NCBI GenBank assembly: GCA_903826775.1 | Contig: CAIKFU010000015.1 | Location: forward strand, 1-36,177 | Source of the DNA: an uncultured beta proteobacterium | Lineage (GTDB): Bacteria; Pseudomonadota; Gammaproteobacteria; Burkholderiales; Burkholderiaceae | Direction: 5' to 3' | DNA length: 36,177 nucleotides | Shown: positions 1 through 8,891 of the stretch, one piece after another | Layout: each line of letters starts with the position of its first letter | Numbering within the stretch: position 1 is the first letter of the stretch | Translations under genes and position numbers: made by a program | Notes under the pieces: model-generated | The model's database searches: none | What the model saw: the letters and a program-made list of their open reading frames with translations, nothing else | What the model was told of the DNA's origin: nothing

Positions 1-230
1 CGTGAACCGAGTGCAGTGGATTCGGTAAATAGAAGACTGACCATCCCCAATATCCGATCGCCTTCTTTTGCAATATAAATAATCCCGATTGCCGGATCGA
101 GAATGATTTTTTTCAAACTTCTGCCTTGCAAATCCGGCTTGGATTCAAACTCGCATTCCTGCTCGAACAACCAACCGAGTAATTTGACGAGATCGGGAAT
201 ATCAGCCAATACAGCCTGAGTGATAACCAT
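1..230 (-). CDS. GNAT family N-acetyltransferase, N-terminal part (runs off left edge)
   Basis: An open frame starts at an ATG at 228-230 and runs off the window after 76 codons. The translation starts MVITQAVLADIPDLVKLL, the usual beta1-alpha1 opening of GNAT acetyltransferases. It later reads IIYIAKEGDRILGMVSLL, which fits the beta2-beta3 hairpin of that fold. The acetyl-CoA-binding loop would lie outside the window, so substrate and activity cannot be judged. The start lies 3 bases after the stop of the upstream flavoprotein-patatin fusion on the same strand, so the two are probably co-transcribed and translationally coupled. Confidence 0.7.
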   Translation of the reverse strand, partial: MVITQAVLADIPDLVKLLGWLFEQECEFESKPDLQGRSLKKIILDPAIGIIYIAKEGDRILGMVSLLFTESTALGS

Positions 231-233
231 GTT

Positions 234-2477
234 TTATCTCTTCAAGGATTTCTTCGTCATAGCATAACCAGCCAGTTGAAGTTGCTCAATACTTTTATCG
301 GAAAAATCGTAATCCTTAAATGCCGGCTCACCATCTGGATCCTCTCGCGTAATGCGGACAATCTTCATGGGCGACTCCTCCGCCATCAATTGAATGAAAT
401 TCGGCAGATGCTGAATTTGCCGAATTTTTTCCGCGGGCAATTCGCCCAGCACTTGATTAACCAGTTGCCTGAAATTTTGCATCAGATTTTGGTTTTTCAA
501 ATCGCTGCGAATTCGTTCCGAGTACAAAATCTCATCACGCCTAGACATGACGTCCAAGATGTTTTCCGGCAAATTGGCCCGATTCCTCGGAAAAAGGTCG
601 ACGATAAAGACCTGCTTTCCCGCTGATCCACATCGATCAATCACCTGCTCCAACGGCGAATTGCTGACAATTCCACCGTCCCAATAATGCCGACCGTTGA
701 TCGTTGTCCAAGGAAATGCTGGGGGCAGACTGCCGCTCGCCATGATGTGCTCCGGCCGCATGTGGTCCACATAACTATCGAAAATTACCAGCTCGCTCGT
801 CTCCACATCAACAGCGCTCACCATCAATCGAATGGGGCTGGACTTGAGTTTGTCAAAATTAACATGCTTTTCCAAAAGCTCCTTCATGGAGGACGTATCG
901 TAAAAACTCGTCCATTGATTGGGTAACTGGTTAAAGCTGGCAAATGGCATAAGCCAACGCGGTTTAAAAAAATTGGGCACGCCGAACGCGGCAATCTGGT
1001 TGCATGCCTGCATCCGCCTGTATTGCTCCTCCCCCACATTGGGCATCCTCACTGCAAGGTCATTCCAAAACGCTTCAAGCGCCTGTACTGGGCGATCCGG
1101 ATTGCCCGCGATCACCGCTCCGTTAAATGCGCCAATCGATACCCCCGCAATGATGTCGGCATGGATCGCGGACTCCTGAAAAGCCTTAAGAGCACCACAC
1201 TCAAATGCGCCAAACGCACCACCACCTTGCAAAATGAGGATCGTCTGGGTGGGAATCTGCAAAAGCGAAAACCCGGAATCGGAAAGCTTGTCCTTGACCG
1301 ACCGAAGATTTACCTTGTGCTTAATAAGGGACTCCATGACCTTGGTCTCTTCAGAGGGTCTACCCAAAGAAAAGAGGGCCTGAGGAATACCGTCACGCAA
1401 GAAAAACGTGGCGAACGATCCCGATTCGATCGAACCCCGATTGATCTGTTCATCCTGTGCATCAATAAATCCAAGCACGTTAAAGCTGATCTCAAAAATA
1501 TCGCTGTAGAAATAGGGCACTTCCTCATAGGCGATTTTTTGACCAAGCATATTGAGGGCGGCAATGCGTCCCTGCTTAACCGCATTGTCCCAATGCTCGA
1601 TTCGCTGCCGTCGTGAAAAAACCGTGTCGTAAAAATTGGCCACATCCCCGGCTGCAAAGATGTTGGCGCGATTAGTCTGCAGATAGCGATCAACCAGCAC
1701 GCCGTTGTCCGTCTTGATGCCGCTGTCTTGTAAAAAATCGATGTCGGGCTCAACGCCCGCACCGATCACCACCAACTCGCAATCAATCACTTCGCTTTTT
1801 TTGGTCCGCACTGCGCTAACGTGCTTCACCCCGACAAATTCGATCGGTTCATCGTCCAAGATCACGCGCACGCCGTGCTTCTCGAATAAAGCCTTGACGT
1901 ACTCGCTAACCATGGGGATATGCAACAGACCCAATAGGTGATCTCGCTCGATCAAGGTCACCTTCAACCCTTTTTGTGCCAGCGATGCGGCCAGCTCAAG
2001 ACCGACAAAACTTCCGCCAATAACCACAACGGAGCGGTATTGTTGCGCATCGACCTGAATGGATTGGGCATTGTCGAACGAGTGCAGATAATAGACGCCT
2101 TCAAGCGTCGAACCGGCAATCGCTAAATGGTTCGGCTTCACGCCGCTGGCAATCACCAATTTTTTATAGTGGATGGATTTTTTGTCCTCTGCCAGCCAGA
2201 CAAGGTGTTTGGCCGGATCGATGCGAGAGACTGCACTATCGAGCAAAACATCGATCTTCAGTTCCACGAATTTCGAGGGCTCCAAAATAAATTTTGGCTG
2301 GGCAGGCACTGCGCTCCTCAAAGCTCCCTTTGATAATGGCGGCCTTTGGTAGGGGTAGAGCGCTTCATTGGAGAGAATGGCGATACTACCCTGCTCGCCT
2401 TCATTGCGTAGGGTTTGTGCAGCGGTCACGCCGGCCATGCCACCGCCAATAATTACAAAATCAAAATAATCGTTCAT
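234..2477 (-). CDS. Fusion protein: FAD/NAD(P)-dependent ferredoxin-reductase-like domain plus patatin-like phospholipase
   Basis: This 747-aa protein joins two complete domains. Residues 1 to about 400 are a ferredoxin/rubredoxin-reductase-type flavoprotein: dinucleotide-binding GGGMAG at 11-16, a second Rossmann motif GGSFVG at 154-159 for NAD(P)H, the FAD motif AAGDVA at 275-280 and HWDNAV at 295-300. Residues from about 411 form a patatin phospholipase: oxyanion loop GGGAFG at 418-423, nucleophile elbow GVSIG with Ser447, and the dyad Asp in DGG at 600-602. Both active sites look intact and the frame is continuous, so this is not an annotation artefact of two adjacent genes. A soluble cytoplasmic acyl hydrolase linked to a reductase is inferred; the electron acceptor and lipid substrate are unknown. 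The start is divergent from the alpha/beta hydrolase, with 84 bp between. Confidence 0.9.
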   Translation of the reverse strand: MNDYFDFVIIGGGMAGVTAAQTLRNEGEQGSIAILSNEALYPYQRPPLSKGALRSAVPAQPKFILEPSKFVELKIDVLLDSAVSRIDPAKHLVWLAEDKKSIHYKKLVIASGVKPNHLAIAGSTLEGVYYLHSFDNAQSIQVDAQQYRSVVVIGGSFVGLELAASLAQKGLKVTLIERDHLLGLLHIPMVSEYVKALFEKHGVRVILDDEPIEFVGVKHVSAVRTKKSEVIDCELVVIGAGVEPDIDFLQDSGIKTDNGVLVDRYLQTNRANIFAAGDVANFYDTVFSRRQRIEHWDNAVKQGRIAALNMLGQKIAYEEVPYFYSDIFEISFNVLGFIDAQDEQINRGSIESGSFATFFLRDGIPQALFSLGRPSEETKVMESLIKHKVNLRSVKDKLSDSGFSLLQIPTQTILILQGGGAFGAFECGALKAFQESAIHADIIAGVSIGAFNGAVIAGNPDRPVQALEAFWNDLAVRMPNVGEEQYRRMQACNQIAAFGVPNFFKPRWLMPFASFNQLPNQWTSFYDTSSMKELLEKHVNFDKLKSSPIRLMVSAVDVETSELVIFDSYVDHMRPEHIMASGSLPPAFPWTTINGRHYWDGGIVSNSPLEQVIDRCGSAGKQVFIVDLFPRNRANLPENILDVMSRRDEILYSERIRSDLKNQNLMQNFRQLVNQVLGELPAEKIRQIQHLPNFIQLMAEESPMKIVRITREDPDGEPAFKDYDFSDKSIEQLQLAGYAMTKKSLKR

Positions 2478-2561
2478 CGTTCTAGTGTATTCCTCAAGGT
2501 ATTCAATTCGATATCTGGGTTAGACTCTTTCCCAACTCGCACTCGGATCCCGCTACTGAAT

Positions 2562-3395
2562 ATGACAACCGCCACCATACCGCCCAATCCGCAAACCCAA
2601 TCGGGTGCCGCTACTTCCCGTGACGGCATCAAGCTCTCCTACACGTTACGCAGTGTGAATGCCTCGGCACAACGACCGCGCATCGCACTGGTCCACTCCT
2701 TGGCCATGGACCGCAGTTTCTGGGATCCCGTCGCGCAACTCCTTGCCCCGATGGCCGATGTTCTCACCTACGATTGCCGCGGCCATGGTCAATCGGATAA
2801 GCCGAAGGGGCCCTACAGCAACACGCAGTTTGCGAACGACCTGGCCGATCTGTGCCACCATGTGCAATGGGCAGACGCCTGTGTCGCGGGAGCCTCGATG
2901 GGCGGCGCAGTCGCCCTCGGATTTGCAGTCGCCTATCCCGAAATGACCCGCGGCTTGGGGCTCATCGACACCACCGCATGGTACGGCGCCGACGCCCCGA
3001 AGAACTGGGCGGATCGCGCGAACAAAGCGCAAAGCGAAGGAATGGCGGCATTGCTGGCATTCCAAAAAACCCGTTGGTTCTGCGAGGAGTTTTCAGCGCA
3101 GAATCCGCAGGTACTGCAGCGCTGCATCGACGTCTTTGTGGAGAACGACATTAACGCCTTCGTGGCAACCTGCCAGATGATGGGCGCGTTCGATCTGCGT
3201 TCCAAGTTATCCACCGTCACCGCCAAGACCGCGATTGCCGTGGGCGAAGAGGACTACGCCACGCCGCTGGCGATGGCGCAGGTGATGCATGAAGGCATCA
3301 CCGGTTCATCCTTGCAAATCATTCCCAAAGCAAGGCACCTCACACCGCTCGAAAAACCGCAGGATGTGGCAAAGGTTCTCTTATCGATTCTGTAA
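2562..3395 (+). CDS. Alpha/beta hydrolase (3-oxoadipate enol-lactonase-like)
   Basis: 277-aa alpha/beta-hydrolase. The nucleophile elbow is GASMGG at 110-115 with Ser112. DCRGHGQSDKP around 71-81 is the typical strand-4 turn, and ARHLTPLEKP near the C-terminus gives the catalytic His. The overall pattern resembles PcaD-type enol-lactonases and related esterases, but the substrate cannot be assigned. The frame is open further upstream to an ATG at 2415, but that would overlap the divergent gene. The ATG at 2562 is preferred because the hydrolase fold begins shortly after it. The coding sequence is visibly GC-richer than its left neighbour. It converges on mgtA, whose stop is 29 bp away. Confidence 0.85.
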   Translation: MTTATIPPNPQTQSGAATSRDGIKLSYTLRSVNASAQRPRIALVHSLAMDRSFWDPVAQLLAPMADVLTYDCRGHGQSDKPKGPYSNTQFANDLADLCHHVQWADACVAGASMGGAVALGFAVAYPEMTRGLGLIDTTAWYGADAPKNWADRANKAQSEGMAALLAFQKTRWFCEEFSAQNPQVLQRCIDVFVENDINAFVATCQMMGAFDLRSKLSTVTAKTAIAVGEEDYATPLAMAQVMHEGITGSSLQIIPKARHLTPLEKPQDVAKVLLSIL

Positions 3396-3424
3396 CCCAG
3401 GGCGATTGCACTCTGCCCAAAAAA

Positions 3425-6004
3425 TCAGATCCGGTAGCGCTTGTACAGCATCGTCTTTACCGCCTGGGTCATGAAAAAATAGCACATCAAAATCGGTACC
3501 AAACCCATCCAGTAAATCGTTGGTAGAGGATGCATTTGCATCGAATCCCCAAGAAGGGTATATGGAAGGGCAATACCGACAATGCAAATCAACACGGTGG
3601 TTGCCAACAACGGCAGGCTTGCCCTGCTTTGGATGAAGGGGATTTTATTCGTCCGAATAATGTGGACGATGAGGGTTTGCGAAAGCAAGGATTCCACGAA
3701 CCATCCAGTCTGAAAAAGACTCATCGATGCAACGGAATTGGCGCCCAATACGAACCACAAAAAAGCGAAGGTTGCATAATCAAACACGGAGCTGATGGGA
3801 CCGATGCAAATCATGAATTTGGCGATGTTGCCAATCTCCCAACGATACGGCTTACTGAGAAACTCCTCATCAACCGCATCGCTTGGAACGGACGTTTGCG
3901 AACAATCGTATAAGAAGTTGTTCAAGAGGATCTGCACCGGCGCCATCGGCAGAAATGGCAATACGGCGCTTGCGCCGATCATGCTGAACATGTTGCCAAA
4001 ATTGGAGCTTGAAGACATTTTGATGTACTTCATGATGTTCGCAAAAACCCGCCTGCCTTCAATCACGCCATCATGCAGAACCAAAAGGCTTTTTTCGAGC
4101 AGGATGATGTCGGCGGCGTCCTTCGCAATATCGACCGCCAGATCCACCGAAATCCCCACGTCGGCCATCCGTAGGGCGGGTCCATCGTTTATCCCATCGC
4201 CCATAAACCCCACGACATGGGAGTTCTTCTGCAACATCGCAATCACCCGGGACTTTTGCTGTGGAGTCAATTTGGCAAACACCGATACGGATTGAACGGC
4301 GACGGCCAATTCGTCGTCGCCCATTTTCTCCATTTCAGAACCGAGCAAGACCTCGCTAACGGTTAGCCCAACCTGACTGCAAACCTTGCGCGCAACGATT
4401 GGATTGTCCCCCGTCAAAATCTTCACCTGCACACCGGATTGCCGCAACAACTTGATTGCGGGTTTTGCCGACTCCTTAGGGGGATCTAAAAATGCCACGT
4501 AGCCAATCAGCGTCAGATCGCTCTCTTGGGCCGCCGAATAATGGAGGCTATCGCTTTCCTCGACCTTAACCGCCACCGCAATCACCCGAAAACCGTCCTC
4601 GTTCAATTCCTCCACCAGGTGTTTGGCGATTTGCAACTGCTCATCACTCAAAGGAAGAACCCGATCGCCAACCTGGATATGCGAGCAACAGGCGGCAACC
4701 TCTTCTGCGGCCCCCTTGCAGACCAAAAGATCCGCTTGGTGGTTTTTCTTTAACACCACCGACATCCTGCGCCGCTGAAAATCAAATGGAATCTCATCCA
4801 CTTTTTGATACGCATCCATCGAATGCAGTTTTTGGTGCAGATCGACGTGCTTGAGGACGGCAACGTCCATGAGGTTCTTCATACCCGACTGGTAGTGGCT
4901 ATTGAGGTAGGCAAACTCCAGAACCCGCTCATCCTCTACCCCCTGCGGATTCACGTAGCGCTCGAGAATAATTTCATTTTGCGTCAGCGTCCCCGTTTTA
5001 TCGGTGCACAAGACATCCATCGCGCCCAAATTTTGAATCGAATTAAGGCGTTTCACGATGACCTTTTTCCGCGACATCGAAATGGCCCCTTTGGCCAGGT
5101 TGATCGTCACCAACAACGGCAGCATTTCCGGCGTCATCCCCACCGCTACGGCAACGGCAAAAAGGAAAGCCTCAAGCCAATCGCCCTTCACCAATCCATT
5201 GATCAAAAATACGATTGGCACCATGACGGCCATAAATTTGATCATCAGCCAAATGAATTTCTGGATGCCCACATCAAAACTGGAAACACTCCTATTGGTC
5301 GCGATCTGCTGGACGACTCCCCCAAAATACGTAGAGCGTCCCGTGTGGGTGATGATGCCTTTGCCGATTCCCGAGACGATATGGCTTCCCATGAAGCACA
5401 TATTGCCCAGATCAAACGGGGAAGTGGTATTTTCAGCGCTGGGGGTTTCGAACTTTTCCACCGGCATGGCTTCGCCGGTCAGCGAGGATTGGTCCACAAA
5501 CAAATCTTTGGCGCTGAATAATCGCAGATCGGCGGGTATGAGATCCCCGGCAGACAGCAATACAACATCCCCTGGAACCAGTTCATCCAGGGGGATTTCC
5601 ATTTCGCCCGCTTGCCTGAATACGAGCACCTTGATGCCCACGAGCACCTTCAATTTTTCAGCCGCCTTGCTGGACCGATACTCCTGGAAAAATGCAAACG
5701 TTGTCGACAGGAAAACCATCAGGGCAATCACCGTCGCCCCATTGGCTTCTCCGATTAAAAAGGAAACCAGCGCCAATGCGATCAACAGGATTGGCAGCGG
5801 ACTAAAAAATGCCAGCAGGTATTGCAGTACCACTGGCGATCGTTTCATCAAATCAAAACCGTTGCGGCCAACTTGGTTCAGGCGGTCTGTTGCAAACTCG
5901 CGATCAAGCCCCGCTTCGGATGAGGACAATTCTTCGAAAATCTCCTGCGTGGGAATCGTGGCTAGGCGCTGGATATCCGAAAAATTCGATTTGCTGCTGT
6001 CCAT
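3425..6004 (-). CDS. mgtA: Magnesium-transporting P-type ATPase (MgtA/MgtB, P3B type)
   Basis: 859-aa inner-membrane P-type ATPase, close to the usual ~900 aa of MgtA. In order: an N-terminal cation-ATPase region; the actuator loop LTGEAMP at 175-181; membrane motif TPEMLP at 291-296, typical of MgtA/B rather than Ca2+ or heavy-metal pumps; the phosphorylated Asp335 in DKTGTLT; TGDNP at 531-535; the hinge GDGINDGPAL at 602-611; then the C-terminal membrane bundle. It would import Mg2+ down its gradient at the cost of ATP. No Mg2+-sensing leader is recognisable: only about 95 bp separate it from the cytochrome b gene's stop on the same strand. All catalytic residues appear present. Confidence 0.93.
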   Translation of the reverse strand: MDSSKSNFSDIQRLATIPTQEIFEELSSSEAGLDREFATDRLNQVGRNGFDLMKRSPVVLQYLLAFFSPLPILLIALALVSFLIGEANGATVIALMVFLSTTFAFFQEYRSSKAAEKLKVLVGIKVLVFRQAGEMEIPLDELVPGDVVLLSAGDLIPADLRLFSAKDLFVDQSSLTGEAMPVEKFETPSAENTTSPFDLGNMCFMGSHIVSGIGKGIITHTGRSTYFGGVVQQIATNRSVSSFDVGIQKFIWLMIKFMAVMVPIVFLINGLVKGDWLEAFLFAVAVAVGMTPEMLPLLVTINLAKGAISMSRKKVIVKRLNSIQNLGAMDVLCTDKTGTLTQNEIILERYVNPQGVEDERVLEFAYLNSHYQSGMKNLMDVAVLKHVDLHQKLHSMDAYQKVDEIPFDFQRRRMSVVLKKNHQADLLVCKGAAEEVAACCSHIQVGDRVLPLSDEQLQIAKHLVEELNEDGFRVIAVAVKVEESDSLHYSAAQESDLTLIGYVAFLDPPKESAKPAIKLLRQSGVQVKILTGDNPIVARKVCSQVGLTVSEVLLGSEMEKMGDDELAVAVQSVSVFAKLTPQQKSRVIAMLQKNSHVVGFMGDGINDGPALRMADVGISVDLAVDIAKDAADIILLEKSLLVLHDGVIEGRRVFANIMKYIKMSSSSNFGNMFSMIGASAVLPFLPMAPVQILLNNFLYDCSQTSVPSDAVDEEFLSKPYRWEIGNIAKFMICIGPISSVFDYATFAFLWFVLGANSVASMSLFQTGWFVESLLSQTLIVHIIRTNKIPFIQSRASLPLLATTVLICIVGIALPYTLLGDSMQMHPLPTIYWMGLVPILMCYFFMTQAVKTMLYKRYRI

Positions 6005-6098
6005 GCTTTGGCCTAAGAAAATCGGTTATTCGCCATTTTCCCATGCGAATGACCGAATCGGTTGGATTACCGTCCGCGACATACCCATTCGGCGATTG

Positions 6099-6737
6099 CT
6101 AAGTCGTTAAGCTCGGAAGCGACCCGCTCACCACTAGATAGTAGAAGTACGCAACCGCTCCCAGCATCAATCCGCCAACGACGTAATGCGGATAGCGGAT
6201 GGCCTGCTCCGGCATGCCCATTTTTTTCCCCGTCAACATCGCCTTGACGAGATTTTCCCGCTCGATCACACTCATCACCAACGCCGCAACCAGATGCAAA
6301 ATCACCAGGCACAAAGCCAAGGTGGCCAATAACTCGTGAGCCTCACTCGCCCAATCGCCGAAGTATTCCTTCACGCCCATGTACCCCGTTATGCCGATCA
6401 ACAGCATGAACGCCATCAGCCCCAGCATCGCATACGCCCCCGCCGGATTGTGCCCAAGATCCGAATGGTCTTTTGCATCCAGGATGTGCATGAAATGCAA
6501 CCCAATCGCCTGGGGGGTTTTTACAAACTGGGTGAACCGGGCATAGCGCGTACCGACCAATCCCCAGAACACCCGGATGAGCACCAACAGGCATGCACAG
6601 TATCCGAATGCGTAGTGGATGAGTTGCAACCGCTCACTCTCCGAAGTGATCCAGGCGCCCGCAAAGCAAATCACCAGCAACCAGTGGAACACCCGCACCG
6701 GGATATCCCAAACCAACACGTTCAATCGCCGACTCAT
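6099..6737 (-). CDS. Cytochrome b561-type membrane subunit (partner of SHP/DHC cytochromes)
   Basis: 212-aa four-helix membrane cytochrome b. Likely haem-ligand histidines lie in VFHW near the N-terminus, LIHYAFGY, EAHELLA and ILHLVA, the arrangement of the Ni/Fe-hydrogenase-type b561 family. The start chosen (6735-6737) begins MSRRLNVLVWDIPVRVFHW and overlaps the upstream cytochrome stop as ATGA, which indicates translational coupling; a longer frame to 6788 would overlap that gene by 55 bp. The order diheme cytochrome, SHP-like cytochrome, cytochrome b is the known dhc-shp-cytb arrangement, so its role is probably quinol-linked electron delivery to the periplasmic cytochromes. Confidence 0.85.
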   Translation of the reverse strand: MSRRLNVLVWDIPVRVFHWLLVICFAGAWITSESERLQLIHYAFGYCACLLVLIRVFWGLVGTRYARFTQFVKTPQAIGLHFMHILDAKDHSDLGHNPAGAYAMLGLMAFMLLIGITGYMGVKEYFGDWASEAHELLATLALCLVILHLVAALVMSVIERENLVKAMLTGKKMGMPEQAIRYPHYVVGGLMLGAVAYFYYLVVSGSLPSLTT

Positions 6738-7117
6738 TTGACGGTCAACAACCACGACAACACGTCCGCCTTTTCCTGCGACGTGCATTCCCTTCCCAGG
6801 GAATCGTTGCAGTTGCGCTTAAACCACTTCTCCACCTTGGCCTCGTCCGTAAAGCGCGCCGGGTTGGCGTTGGGCGAAAGGGGTTTAATGACTTTGGCGG
6901 TCACGATGTGCTTGGAGTCGCGGTTGGGAGGATTGTCGTGGCATGAAGCGCAACTCCATTGCTTGCCATGCTTGGCGTTGAAAAACTGTTCGCCACGACT
7001 GGGTGACGCTTTGGCGGATTGCGCCTCGTATCCCTTTAATAAATCCTGTGGCGTTACCGCCATGGCCGAAAACGCCCAACCGGCAACCCCGATAAAAATG
7101 CCCCACTGACGCCACAT
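6734..7117 (-). CDS. shp: DUF1924 c-type cytochrome, SHP (sphaeroides haem protein)-like
   Basis: 127-aa exported monohaem cytochrome. The signal peptide begins MWRQWGIFIGVAGWAFSAMA and is followed by a single CASCH haem site. The C-terminal segment has KRNCNDSLGREC, two cysteines that could form the disulfide known in SHP; an Asn in this part may be the distal haem ligand, as in SHP (family knowledge, not shown here). SHP proteins bind oxygen or nitric oxide transiently and receive electrons from the diheme partner DHC. The start at 7115-7117 is preferred because AAGGGGA lies just upstream; an ATG at 7148-7150 would add 11 residues. It overlaps the cytochrome b gene by 4 bp. Confidence 0.82.
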   Translation of the reverse strand: MWRQWGIFIGVAGWAFSAMAVTPQDLLKGYEAQSAKASPSRGEQFFNAKHGKQWSCASCHDNPPNRDSKHIVTAKVIKPLSPNANPARFTDEAKVEKWFKRNCNDSLGRECTSQEKADVLSWLLTVK

Positions 7118-7201
7118 CGCTTTCCCCTTCTTTTGCATTACCGCATCCATTTATACCCTTTGCACCACTACCGATGAAACCTGCCCGCGACCCATTGCCT
7201 T

Positions 7202-7687
7202 TTAGGGCGGAATCCGATTCTCGTGAAACAGCCCTTCCGCTGCACGCAGATGGCAGGAGCCGCAATGGGAGCTACCGCCCACATCCGTTTCATTAAACCG
7301 ACTTTTGGTTTTGCCGTGCATGCGGTTGAACCACAGCGTTTGGGTCAGGTACAACTCGTTGCCATTTTTCTTCATCCCCAACGATGCACCGCCCGCATTT
7401 TCCACCAGAAAATGTTCAATCTCCACGCGCGTGGACTCGGTCATCTGGGCATTGCTGCCGTAATGGTTCGCCAGATTTTCCATGACGATTTTCCAGGAAC
7501 GGGCCGGCAGCAGATCCGGCGGAAAGGCGATGTGGCAGTCGGCACACTCTTCGTAATAGGCGGCGGGGACGTTGGCGGGAAACACCCCCCGCTGATCGGC
7601 GCAAGCCGCCCCGAAAAATCCCATCAGCGTGATGGCCAACAGGCAACCCTTGGCACCGCGGCCAACATTCCCGATTCCTTTTTTCAT
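7202..7687 (-). CDS. dhc: Diheme cytochrome c (DHC family)
   Basis: 161-aa exported protein with a signal peptide over roughly residues 1-30 and two haem motifs, CADCH near residue 48 and CGSCH near residue 146. The segment PAAYYEECADCHIAFPP, with the following LPARSW, is characteristic of the DHC family that donates electrons to SHP. It is first in a three-gene minus-strand run (dhc, shp-like, cytochrome b) with an 84-bp gap to the next gene. The run is GC-richer than the central part of the window. Physiological role is inferred from the cluster only. Confidence 0.85.
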   Translation of the reverse strand: MKKGIGNVGRGAKGCLLAITLMGFFGAACADQRGVFPANVPAAYYEECADCHIAFPPDLLPARSWKIVMENLANHYGSNAQMTESTRVEIEHFLVENAGGASLGMKKNGNELYLTQTLWFNRMHGKTKSRFNETDVGGSSHCGSCHLRAAEGLFHENRIPP

Positions 7688-7726
7688 CCAGGCAAATTTT
7701 CTGCGTAAAAACGAAATGGGATTGGC

Positions 7727-8164
7727 CTACAGTTTTTGCTGGAACTTGGGAACGTACAGGGGTTTTTCCTTGAGCAGTTCCATCAGCCCCCTGCCGACCC
7801 GATAGGCATACCAGGCCAGCGGAAAAACAAAGAGCCAACCCGAACTCCCGAAGACCTCGAAACCAAAAAGGTACAAAACGAAGGCGACGAACAGGTAGAG
7901 CAGGGTGAACCAAAACGTGCGGATCTGGTACCGAAAATGCGACTCGAGGAACGTGCCGGCCATCGCATCGCGCTTGAGGTAGTTGATTACCAAGGCAATG
8001 ATTGCCGGAAACCCGCCCAACAGGAGGGCCATGCCATACAAGATGTAGTTGATTTCGGTCAGCAGCACCCCATTTCCGAACCGCTTTCCTTCGGCCGTCA
8101 TGATGGGCCTAGTGATCCGAAACTCTTCCTTCTTCTCAAAGCTAAATAGGTCCTTGATGCCCAT
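7727..8164 (-). CDS. Small integral membrane protein (DUF4870-like)
   Basis: 145 aa with three strongly hydrophobic stretches at about residues 37-63, 82-104 and 109-122, and charged termini. The N-terminus MGIKDLFSFEKKEEFRITRP is cytoplasmic-looking. The layout resembles DUF4870-type membrane proteins common in Burkholderiales, whose function is unknown. It lies 39 bp upstream of the diheme cytochrome gene on the same strand and may share its transcript. No catalytic motif or haem site is visible, so I infer no function. Confidence 0.7.
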   Translation of the reverse strand: MGIKDLFSFEKKEEFRITRPIMTAEGKRFGNGVLLTEINYILYGMALLLGGFPAIIALVINYLKRDAMAGTFLESHFRYQIRTFWFTLLYLFVAFVLYLFGFEVFGSSGWLFVFPLAWYAYRVGRGLMELLKEKPLYVPKFQQKL

Positions 8165-8354
8165 GCCGTCTTCCCGATTGGTTGCTTGCTAAACCCCCCA
8201 ATGGTAACCGATCGGGGGTTGCCCATTGGGTGTTTTCGCGCAGTGCGATGACCGCTTTCGGGTGGTGCTTGCTACATGGTGTTAGCGGGCCGCAAGGCAC
8301 CTGGGTGGCTGCCTGTTGCAGGCGGCATTTCCGAGTGCCAACGGCTCACGTTGG

Positions 8355-8765
8355 CTACGCGCGATTCCTTGGAATCGAATACGTGCCCACGACATGGGCA
8401 ACGGGCTCATCAACGCCTTCCGAATACAACGCAACCTCGCCCACGGCGAGGGATTTGCCGACCTTCATCAATTGGCACACCCCGATGATGGCGCGATCGG
8501 CGGCAGGCTTGCGCAGGAAATTGATGGCAAGGTTGGTGGTGACCGCCAGGGGAACGATGCCGATCTCCCCGAGAATCGCCACATACAAAGCCACGTCCGC
8601 CACGGTCATGAGCACCGGACCGGATACCGTCCCGCCCGGACGCAGTTCGCCGGGCCCGATCTCGTGCTTGACGGTGGCGGCCATCTGGCCAACGGACTCC
8701 ACCGTGCATTTGGTTTGCGGAAACTCGCGCGCGAGAAAGGCCGCGATTTCAATCTGGCTGGGCAT
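8355..8765 (-). CDS. PaaI-family hotdog thioesterase
   Basis: 136-aa hotdog-fold protein. The stretch RPGGTVSGPVLMTVADVALY matches the PaaI/acyl-CoA thioesterase signature in which a Gly-rich turn precedes the helix carrying the catalytic Asp. It continues with AVTTNLAINFLRKP, the usual central strand. It probably hydrolyses a CoA thioester in the cytosol; the substrate is unknown. It stands alone on the minus strand between the RNB nuclease and the membrane-protein/cytochrome group. About 190 bp separate its stop from the next gene, with nothing convincing in that gap. Confidence 0.85.
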   Translation of the reverse strand: MPSQIEIAAFLAREFPQTKCTVESVGQMAATVKHEIGPGELRPGGTVSGPVLMTVADVALYVAILGEIGIVPLAVTTNLAINFLRKPAADRAIIGVCQLMKVGKSLAVGEVALYSEGVDEPVAHVVGTYSIPRNRA

Positions 8766-8891
8766 AACGCTCCTTCGTCAAATCAGAGGGGATTGAACCA
8801 TGGGGTAATTAGACTACACCGTCTGCCGCGCTGCCGAACCCGCAACGCCACCGATGGCCGGCACAGCATTTCCAGCAAGGCGTCGACAGTC

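Noticed and set aside
5058..6110. 350-aa plus-strand ORF
   Set aside because: Antisense shadow of mgtA with no domain pattern.
6336..7109. 257-aa plus-strand ORF
   Set aside because: Antisense to the cytochrome b and SHP-like genes, whose motifs are clear.
8165..8354. GTAACC followed by G-rich DNA at about 8203
   Set aside because: The -10 half CGAAT is missing at the right spacing, so it is not a SigF-type promoter.
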